NCBI GenBank assembly: GCA_027490955.1
Contig: JAIXXB010000013.1
Coordinates: 1-64,000, forward strand
Reading direction: 5' to 3'
Source: Rhodobacter sp.
GTDB taxonomy: Bacteria > Pseudomonadota > Alphaproteobacteria > Rhodobacterales > Rhodobacteraceae
Length of the DNA stretch: 64,000 bases
Part shown: positions 58,464 through 64,000 of the stretch, one piece after another
How the letters are laid out: each line of letters opens with the position of its first letter
Numbering within the stretch: position 1 is the first letter of the stretch
The notes under the pieces: generated by a model
Seen by the model: only the letters and a program-made list of their open reading frames with translations
What the model was told of the DNA's origin: nothing
Database searches by the model: none
Translations under genes and position numbers: made by a program

Positions 58464-58948
58464 TGGCCGATCTTTTCGCCTATACCGATGGGGCCTGTTC
58501 GGGCAACCCTGGCCCTGGCGGCTGGGGCGTGCTGCTGCTGGCGCGCGAAGGCGGCGCTGTTGTCAAAGAACGCAGCCTGCAAGGGGGCGAGGCCGATACC
58601 ACCAACAACCGCATGGAATTGATGGCGGCCATTTCGGCATTGGAGGCGCTGACGAAACCCAGCGAGCTGACCATCGTCACCGATTCTGCCTATGTCAAAA
58701 ACGGCGTGACGGAATGGATCCATGGCTGGAAGCGCAAGAATTGGCGCACAGCGGGCGGATCGCCTGTGAAAAACGTCGATCTGTGGCAGCGGCTGGATGC
58801 GGCGCAATCGCGCCATAATGTGACGTGGAGGTGGATCAAGGGCCATGCAGGCCACGCGGAAAATGAACGCGCAGACGAGTTGGCCCGCGCGGGCATGGCC
58901 CCGTTTAAACAGGCATCGCCTACCCCAAAATCCGCAGGGGCGGCATGA
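58463..58948 (+). CDS. rnhA: Ribonuclease HI
   Basis: RNase HI degrades the RNA of RNA-DNA hybrids. The 161-residue enzyme has the catalytic acids in [16 protein letters not shown] (first Asp), [12 protein letters not shown] (Glu), [10 protein letters not shown] (Asp) and [10 protein letters not shown] (last Asp), plus the basic-protrusion-like [15 protein letters not shown]. The short C-terminal tail is Pro/Ala-rich. It overlaps the following TRIC-like gene by 4 bases. Confidence 0.95.
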   Translation: MADLFAYTDGACSGNPGPGGWGVLLLAREGGAVVKERSLQGGEADTTNNRMELMAAISALEALTKPSELTIVTDSAYVKNGVTEWIHGWKRKNWRTAGGSPVKNVDLWQRLDAAQSRHNVTWRWIKGHAGHAENERADELARAGMAPFKQASPTPKSAGAA

Positions 58949-59607
58949 CATTGTTATACATTTTAGATATCGCCTCGGTCGCGGTGTTTGGGCTGACGGG
59001 GGCGCTGGTCGCTTCGCGCAGCCAATTGGATATCGTGGGGTTTATCTTTATCGCCTGTCTTACAGCCGTGGGGGGCGGCACGATCCGCGATGTGCTGCTG
59101 AACCGCGCGGCGGTGTTTTGGGTGGCTGACCCCTCTATCCTGCTGGGGGCCGTTCTGGCCGCGGTTGCAGTGTTCTTTACCGCCCATCTTTTGGAAAGCC
59201 GCTACCGCGCCATTTTGTGGCTGGATGCCTTTGCCCTTGCTGTGGCGGTGCCCGCAGGGGTGGGCGTGGCGCTGGGCATGGGGCAAAGCTGGCCCGTGGT
59301 GTTGGTGATGGGGGTGATTACGGGGGTTTTGGGCGGGCTGATGCGCGATGTGGTCTGTAATGAAGTGCCGCTTGTGTTGAAACAGGGCGAGATTTATGCA
59401 ACCGCCGCCTTTGCAGGGGCTGGGGCGGCGCTGGTGGCAGTTTGGGCGGGGCTGGATCTGCGCACATCGCTTTTGATCTGCGCCGCCGTCACGCTGGTGC
59501 TGCGCGCGGGGTCTATCGGACTTGGCTGGCGCATGCCTGTCTATAAATCAACCCCGCCCAGCGACAAAGCCCCCAAAAAGGCCCCCACAAACGAACCCAA
59601 TCGCTAA
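58945..59607 (+). CDS. Trimeric intracellular cation (TRIC/UPF0126) channel family protein
   Basis: The 220-residue protein has seven hydrophobic helices in two glycine-rich repeats: [21 protein letters not shown] and [11 protein letters not shown] in the first, [19 protein letters not shown] in the second. This is the UPF0126 (YicG) pattern, which structural work places with TRIC channels. A polar Pro/Lys tail ends it. It is the last gene of the ispH-led plus-strand run and converges on the FkbM gene. Confidence 0.84.
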   Translation: MTLLYILDIASVAVFGLTGALVASRSQLDIVGFIFIACLTAVGGGTIRDVLLNRAAVFWVADPSILLGAVLAAVAVFFTAHLLESRYRAILWLDAFALAVAVPAGVGVALGMGQSWPVVLVMGVITGVLGGLMRDVVCNEVPLVLKQGEIYATAAFAGAGAALVAVWAGLDLRTSLLICAAVTLVLRAGSIGLGWRMPVYKSTPPSDKAPKKAPTNEPNR

Positions 59608-59619
59608 ACCCAACTTTGG

Positions 59620-60375
59620 CTAAATCCAATCCAGATTGACCTTGCCCGCGTGGTAATGGGCCGCAACATCGGCCCGCAGCGCCTTGTAGCGCGCGCGCAA
59701 ATCTTTGAACTTGCGCTCATGCGTTTCGGCCACAAAGCAGCGGGTATGGGCGAACAGCCCTTGCTGGTGCATGGTTTCCAAAATATCCAACTCGGCCCCT
59801 TCGATATCCATCTTCACAAAGGCCACCTCGCCGCGATCTGCGACAAAGCCTTTCAAAAGGGTCGGAAAATCCAGCAGCGGCACGTCGATAGAGTTTTCCG
59901 CATCAATCCGCCGCCCGCCACCCAAAATCGTGCTTTTCACGGATGCGCCTTCGGGATTGGCGGCAAAGTTATCTGCCCGCATCAGCCGCACCGTGCCACT
60001 GCCAACCCCTACCGCGGCATTGACCAGCGTTATATTGGGCACGCCTGCAAAGCGGTCTTGCAGCCTGCCAAAGGCAAAGGGGTCAGGCTCGTAGGCAATC
60101 ACATCTGCGCCTGTGGCGACCAGCTTTTCGCTGACCACCCCCATATTCGCGCCCAGATCCAGCGCCAAATCCCCCGGTTTCAGCATGGCGCAGACCGCCA
60201 AAAGATACCCATCCGCCCAAGCACGGCGCAGATTGCGCTTTTGGCGGCGTATCATCGCCTCTATCTCTTCGGGCGTGGTGGGCAGCGGTTTGGTCGAGGG
60301 CTTGCGGCCCATCGCTTCGGCTAAATCCTCGCCGCCCTCTTCTGCGCCGCCCTCATCATCACTGTCCATCGCCAT
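59620..60375 (-). CDS. FkbM-family methyltransferase
   Basis: The 251-residue protein has the SAM motif I LALDLGANMGVVSEKLV, motif II VIAYEPDPFAFGRLQ and the FkbM-type late pair FVKMDIEGAELDILETM. These enzymes methylate sugar or polyketide hydroxyls, often on surface glycans. An acidic N-terminal leader (DSDDEGGAEEGGEDLAEA) precedes the domain. The start ATG 60375 (with GGGGC upstream) leaves about 100 bases to the divergent TetR gene; the frame runs open to 60465. Confidence 0.75.
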   Translation of the reverse strand: MAMDSDDEGGAEEGGEDLAEAMGRKPSTKPLPTTPEEIEAMIRRQKRNLRRAWADGYLLAVCAMLKPGDLALDLGANMGVVSEKLVATGADVIAYEPDPFAFGRLQDRFAGVPNITLVNAAVGVGSGTVRLMRADNFAANPEGASVKSTILGGGRRIDAENSIDVPLLDFPTLLKGFVADRGEVAFVKMDIEGAELDILETMHQQGLFAHTRCFVAETHERKFKDLRARYKALRADVAAHYHAGKVNLDWI

Positions 60376-60474
60376 GCCCCTGTCTTTCGCGCAGATTGGC
60401 AAATTGATCCCGCCCTGTCCAGCAAGCGCGCAACTTTGGCTTGAAAATGCGGAACGATCATTCATATTGGGGCC

Positions 60475-60987
60475 ATGTCACGCAGAAAACTGATATCCGA
60501 TGCGGCCATTCTGACCATCGTGCGCGAGCGGTTGCTGCGCGGCGGCGAAAGGGCCGTATCTTTCCGCGACGTGGCGGCGGCCACGGGCCTGTCTGCCCCC
60601 GCTTTGGTTCTGCGCTTTGGCAGCCAAGCCGCTATGGTCAGCGCGGCGCTACAGGCCGCTTGGGCCGAATTGACCAAACTGGCGCAAAGCGCGGCGCAGG
60701 ATATGGGGCGCAGCCCAAAGGATGTGCAAGAGTTTTTGAAACGGCAGGCCGATTTTGCCGATCTGCCCGCGCTATTGGCGCATAGCCTGCGCATCCCCGA
60801 GGCGCGCAGCGCCGCCACCGCCTATCGCAGCGAGGTCGAGGCAATTCTGGCCGCCCATTTCGGCGGCGGGATTTCGGGGCGCAACGCCGCTGGGCTGGTT
60901 TTTGCCGCGTGGCAGGGCCGCTTGGCATGGGGCGAGGCGGGGGGCAAAACCTATCGGCTGGGCGAATTGATCCGCAGCCTTGATTGA
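60475..60987 (+). CDS. TetR/AcrR-family transcriptional regulator
   Basis: The 170-residue protein has an N-terminal helix-turn-helix, with VSFRDVAAATGLSAPALVLRFG, split by the turn, at about residues 28-48. The C-terminal ligand-binding half is helical and short for the family. It diverges from the FkbM methyltransferase gene, so it may control it; it converges on the GlsB gene with adjoining stops. Ligand unknown. Confidence 0.75.
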   Translation: MSRRKLISDAAILTIVRERLLRGGERAVSFRDVAAATGLSAPALVLRFGSQAAMVSAALQAAWAELTKLAQSAAQDMGRSPKDVQEFLKRQADFADLPALLAHSLRIPEARSAATAYRSEVEAILAAHFGGGISGRNAAGLVFAAWQGRLAWGEAGGKTYRLGELIRSLD

Positions 60988-61224
60988 TTATTTCGCGATA
61001 TAGGTCTTATAGGCCCAAATCAGCAAAACCGCGCCCAACACAGCGCCGACAAAGCCCGAAAGCATCCCCGCCAACATCGACAGGCCCTGCAACACCAGCC
61101 CGCCAATCAATGCCCCGCCCACGCCAATGGCGATGGTCGTGGGCAGATCGACATCCAGACGCATGACTTTGGTGGCGATGAACCCCGCCGCAATGCCAAA
61201 GATAATCACCGCGATGACCGACAT
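60988..61224 (-). CDS. GlsB/YeaQ/YmgE-family stress-associated membrane protein
   Basis: This 78-residue protein has two or three helices, with MSVIAVIIFGIAAGFIATKVM and a glycine-rich IAIGVGGALIGGLVLQGL, the family's pattern. The start at 61224 follows a GGGGGTC stretch; the frame is open to 61245. Family members are linked to general stress in other bacteria; the mechanism is unknown. Confidence 0.82.
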   Translation of the reverse strand: MSVIAVIIFGIAAGFIATKVMRLDVDLPTTIAIGVGGALIGGLVLQGLSMLAGMLSGFVGAVLGAVLLIWAYKTYIAK

Positions 61225-61308
61225 GAATGACCCCCATCTGTGCAACCTTGTTGCCTGCCTTGCATATGGGGGGCAGGGCCGCCAAAGGAAGGGGGAAGAT
61301 GCGCGAAT

Positions 61309-62217
61309 TTAGCGCAAGATATCAGGCAGGCTTGCGCCGCGCAAAAACTCCTCTGCGCTGGCGCGCCGCTTGCCTTCGCGCTGGACCTCTAGGATGCGCA
61401 CCGCGCCCGTCGCGCAGGCAATCACAAACCCGCCCAAATGCGCGCCTGCTTCGCCTTGGCCCAGATCACTTGGGCCTAAGGCCACGGCGGCGCGCAGCAA
61501 TTTCACCCTTTCGCCGCCAATGTCCACCCAAGCGCCCGGAAATGGGGAAAGCCCGTTGATCTGGCGCGCAATCTCGGCAGCAGGGCGCGCCCAGTTGATG
61601 CGCGCTTCGGCCTTGTCGATCTTGGCGGCATAACTGACCCCAAGCGCAGGCTGCGCTTGGGCAGGCAGCGGCAGGCGCGGCAAAATCTGCACAATCATCT
61701 GCGCCCCCAGCGCCGACAAACGATCATGCAATTCGGCCGTTGTCTCGCTGGCACCAATGGGCAGGGCCGCGCGCGCCAGCACAGGCCCCGTGTCCAGCCC
61801 TGCCTCCATCTGCATGATGCAAATGCCTGTCTCGGCATCGCCCGCCATAATTGCGCGGTGAATGGGGGCCGCGCCACGCCAACGCGGCAAAAGACTGGCA
61901 TGGATATTCACGCAGCCCAAACGCGGCGCATCCAACACCGCCTGCGGCAAGATCAACCCATAGGCCACGACCACCGCAATATCTGCGCCCAGCGCGGCAA
62001 ATTCGGCCTGCTCTTGCGCGCCTTTCAAACTGACGGGATGGCGCACGGGCAATCCCAGTGCCTGCGCGGCCATATGCACAGGGCTTGGCCGATCAGCCTT
62101 GCCACGCCCCGCAGGGCGCGGGGGCTGGCAATACACCGCCAAAACCCTGTGCTGCGCCGCCAGTGCCTGCAAGATTGGAACCGAAAAATCAGGCGTGCCC
62201 ATGAAGATGATATTCAT
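61309..62217 (-). CDS. fmt: Methionyl-tRNA formyltransferase
   Basis: Fmt formylates initiator Met-tRNA. The 302-residue protein begins [16 protein letters not shown], with [18 protein letters not shown] (the SLLPxxRG formyl-binding loop) and a [11 protein letters not shown] motif, then the C-terminal tRNA-binding domain. Start ATG 62217 gives the standard length. It lies 10 bases after the degenerate deformylase gene stop, in the def-fmt operon. Confidence 0.95.
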   Translation of the reverse strand: MNIIFMGTPDFSVPILQALAAQHRVLAVYCQPPRPAGRGKADRPSPVHMAAQALGLPVRHPVSLKGAQEQAEFAALGADIAVVVAYGLILPQAVLDAPRLGCVNIHASLLPRWRGAAPIHRAIMAGDAETGICIMQMEAGLDTGPVLARAALPIGASETTAELHDRLSALGAQMIVQILPRLPLPAQAQPALGVSYAAKIDKAEARINWARPAAEIARQINGLSPFPGAWVDIGGERVKLLRAAVALGPSDLGQGEAGAHLGGFVIACATGAVRILEVQREGKRRASAEEFLRGASLPDILR

Positions 62218-62227
62218 GCCCGCACCC

Positions 62228-62740
62228 CTAATTCCGCTTGGCCCATTTGTCCGCCTTGGCCAGCAGCATTTTGCGGCGCAGCGGCGAGAGGTGATCGAAA
62301 TACATCTTGCCCGCCAAATGGTCGATTTGATGCTGCACCGATGTCGCCCAAAGTCCCACAAAATCGCGCTGTTCAAGCATGCCCTGTTCGCTGATAAACT
62401 CGACTGTCACCGCGCGCGGCCGTTTGATCGCCGCCGAAACGCCCAGCAAATTGGGCGAGGCTTCTTCATGTTCGCGCATCTGGGCGCTGGCGTGCAAGAT
62501 ACGCGGATTGGCCATGCGCACCGCTTGGCCGCGCGCCTCGGACGCATCCACCACCGCCAGCGATAAAGGCACGCCCAGTTGCACCGCCGCCAGACCAACG
62601 CCGGGCATGGCATCCATGGCGACAATCATCTCATCCCACAGGGCGCGGATGGTATCGGTGATCGCATCCACTGGGGCGGCAGGCTGGCGCAAAACCTTAT
62701 GCGGATAGGGCAGAAATGGGCGCGGATAAGGCGCGCTCAT
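62228..62740 (-). CDS. Peptide deformylase-like protein lacking key catalytic residues
   Basis: The 170-residue protein aligns with the deformylase fold: motif [11 protein letters not shown] (47-56) is kept. However, the motif II site EGCLS reads EASPN (92-97), so the metal-ligand cysteine is a serine at about residue 95. Motif III HEIDH reads HQIDH (137-141), so the catalytic glutamate is Gln138. The gene is coupled to the genuine def by a 4-base overlap and precedes fmt. It should not deformylate with the normal mechanism; a binding, regulatory or altered-metal role is possible. Similar inactive paralogues are reported in other lineages as deformylase-like proteins. Confidence 0.8.
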   Translation of the reverse strand: MSAPYPRPFLPYPHKVLRQPAAPVDAITDTIRALWDEMIVAMDAMPGVGLAAVQLGVPLSLAVVDASEARGQAVRMANPRILHASAQMREHEEASPNLLGVSAAIKRPRAVTVEFISEQGMLEQRDFVGLWATSVQHQIDHLAGKMYFDHLSPLRRKMLLAKADKWAKRN

Positions 62741-63252
62741 ACCCCGCGCGCCCGCTCGCGTTTCAGCTTTTCCATCTTGCGGGTGATCATCTGGCGCTTT
62801 AGCGGGCCCAGATTGTCGATAAACAAACGCCCGTTCAAATGGTCAATCTCATGCTGCGCGCAGGTTGCCCATAGGCCGCTGAACTGGCGTTCACATTGCG
62901 CCCCATCCAGCCCCATCCACCGCACAGTCACCACGCTGGGGCGGGTGATTTCGGCATATTGGTCTGGAATGGACAGGCATCCTTCTTCGTAAACATTCAT
63001 CTCTTGCGACGAGGCGATGATTTCGGGATTGATCAGCACCATCGGCTCTGGCACACCTTCCTTGATGCAATCCATCACGAACAATCGTTTGAGTACCCCC
63101 ACCTGCGGCGCGGCTAGCCCGACACCCGGCGCATCATACATTGTCTCCAGCATATCGGCGGCAAGCTGGGCAATATCTGCTGTCACCTCGGCGATCGGCT
63201 CGCAAGGTTTTTTCAGGCGCGGGTCGGGGTGGATCAGGATGTCGCGTATCAT
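62737..63252 (-). CDS. def: Peptide deformylase
   Basis: It removes the N-formyl group from nascent proteins. All three motifs are intact in the 171 residues: GVGLAAPQVG (43-52), EEGCLSIP with Cys92, and HEIDHLNG with His134, Glu135 and His138. It is first in the def/def-like/fmt operon, the normal deformylation partner of Fmt. The stop overlaps the next start as ATGA. Confidence 0.97.
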   Translation of the reverse strand: MIRDILIHPDPRLKKPCEPIAEVTADIAQLAADMLETMYDAPGVGLAAPQVGVLKRLFVMDCIKEGVPEPMVLINPEIIASSQEMNVYEEGCLSIPDQYAEITRPSVVTVRWMGLDGAQCERQFSGLWATCAQHEIDHLNGRLFIDNLGPLKRQMITRKMEKLKRERARGV

Positions 63253-63360
63253 AGGGGGGATTTACGGTGCGCAGGGCTTTGGTGCAAGAGGGGTGGGCAG
63301 ATCCCGCCGATTGGCGCGGCCAAAGCTGAAAAGTAGAAAGTTTCGCAATTTATCTGGTTA

Positions 63361-63388
63361 TTGGATTGATTTTCTGACTTCATACAAT
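63361..63388 (+). promoter_or_regulatory. Candidate promoter of the aminotransferase gene
   Basis: TTGGAT (63361-63366), a 16-base spacer and TACAAT (63383-63388) lie in an AT-rich stretch of the divergent gap, giving a leader of about 30 bases to ATG 63423. The -10 is good, the -35 weak. Confidence 0.45.
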
Positions 63389-63422
63389 AAAGTGGATAAA
63401 ATTACCAAAAAAGGCACATATC

Positions 63423-64000
63423 ATGGATTTTGATACCTTAATCCCCCGCAAGGGCACGCATTCGGTGAAATGGGATATGATGCAGACGCTGTATGGCGTC
63501 TCGCCCGATGATGGGCTGGCCATGTGGGTCGCAGATATGGAGTTTCGCCCCCCCGCCTGCGTGCAAACCGCATTGGAAAACATGCTGGCCCATGGGATTT
63601 ACGGCTATTACGGCGATGACGCCGCCTATCTTGCCGCCATTCAGTGGTGGATGAAGACGCGCCATGGCTGGGATATTGACACCAAACATATCTTTACCAC
63701 GCATGGATTGGTCAATGGCACGGCGCTGTGCCTGCAGGCCTTTACCGATGTTGGCGATGGGGTGATTTTGATGACCCCCGTCTATCACGCCTTTGCCCGC
63801 GTGATCATCGCATCAGGGCGGCAAGTGGTCGAATGCCCGCTTGCCTTGAACGAAGGCCGCTATATGCTGGACATCCCCGCATGGGAGGCGCGCCTGACAG
63901 GCCGCGAGAGGATGTTGATCCTATGCTCGCCCCATAACCCCGGTGGCCGTATCTGGAGCGCCGAGGAATTGGCCCAGATCGCCGCCTTTTGCGCGCGCCA
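63423..64000 (+). CDS. MalY/PatB-family PLP-dependent aminotransferase or cystathionine beta-lyase (partial)
   Basis: The first 192 codons are in the window and the gene runs off the right edge. The frame starts MDFDTLIPRKGTHSVKWD, a MalY/PatB-type start, with LAMWVADMEFRPP (substrate-gate region), GIYGYYGDD and CSPHNPGGRIWSAEEL (the asparagine-proline-glycine-rich turn that binds PLP in fold type I). The PLP lysine lies beyond the edge. MalY-type enzymes act as C-S lyases; the exact substrate is open. The ATG is preceded by AAAAAGGCACATATC. Confidence 0.83.
   Translation, partial: MDFDTLIPRKGTHSVKWDMMQTLYGVSPDDGLAMWVADMEFRPPACVQTALENMLAHGIYGYYGDDAAYLAAIQWWMKTRHGWDIDTKHIFTTHGLVNGTALCLQAFTDVGDGVILMTPVYHAFARVIIASGRQVVECPLALNEGRYMLDIPAWEARLTGRERMLILCSPHNPGGRIWSAEELAQIAAFCAR

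Overview
The window comes from the chromosome of an alphaproteobacterium, almost certainly in Rhodobacterales. Supporting this are the gene orders RNase D-kdsD-lptC-lptA-lptB-hpf-ptsN, rimP-nusA-ylxR-infB and rpoZ-rsh-DUF2062-pdxJ-acpS-lepB-rnc-era-DUF1491-recO, the two def-family genes next to fmt, an alphaproteobacterial-type heat-shock promoter at dnaK, and a probable methylsuccinyl-CoA dehydrogenase of the ethylmalonyl-CoA pathway. These are reasoned from family knowledge; no database was searched. GC is high nearly throughout. The genus is not resolved.

Layout. Positions 1-2915 are a damaged accessory patch: the 3' end of an IS5-family element sits inside a type ISP-like restriction/modification gene that also carries a nonsense codon near its 3' end. 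Positions 2967-7822 hold RNase D and the Kdo/LPS-export operon (kdsD, lptC, lptA, lptB), then hpf and ptsN. Positions 7864-17017, all on the minus strand, are a surface-carbohydrate region: a two-module sulfotransferase, a GT14-type glycosyltransferase with an unknown C-terminal domain, a GT2, a GT4, galU, another GT2, kdsB and cysQ. A capsule-type ABC permease gene (17164-17985) follows on the plus strand. Positions 18240-22198 are dnaK, dnaJ and radC. Positions 22195-28292 (minus) hold a methyltransferase, a PstS-like/OmpA fusion, an unknown anchored protein and secA. Positions 28471-31361 (plus) hold a parvulin, argJ, mutT and a 47-codon small ORF ended by a perfect terminator hairpin.

Positions 31458-36951 (minus) are the rimP-nusA-ylxR-infB operon, with a promoter and an intrinsic terminator-like hairpin in its leader. 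Positions 37076-45003 are mixed metabolism and transport: a sulfotransferase-like protein, an EamA exporter, an LLM flavin oxidoreductase, a TauE/SafE permease, probable mcd, an SDR and an MFS transporter. Positions 45020-55079 (minus) are the large housekeeping run from rpoZ/rsh to recO plus folK, including tandem signal peptidases (one fused to a DUF805-like membrane domain) and a broken ccdA-like antitoxin relic between rnc and era. Positions 55279-59607 (plus) hold a NYN-domain protein, ispH, a LysE exporter, DUF3429, a small secreted protein, rnhA and a TRIC-like channel. Positions 59620-63252 hold an FkbM methyltransferase, a TetR regulator, a GlsB-type membrane protein, fmt, a catalytically degenerate deformylase paralogue and the genuine def. 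A MalY/PatB aminotransferase runs off the right edge.

Functional threads. Several genes point to the cell envelope: Kdo synthesis and LPS export; UDP-glucose supply; glycosyltransferases with sulfotransferases; and CysQ, which removes the 3'-phosphoadenosine phosphate by-product of PAPS-dependent sulfation. This makes a sulfated surface glycan the most interesting candidate system in the window. The rest is mostly core information processing. No rRNA, tRNA, CRISPR array, prophage or replication origin was seen.
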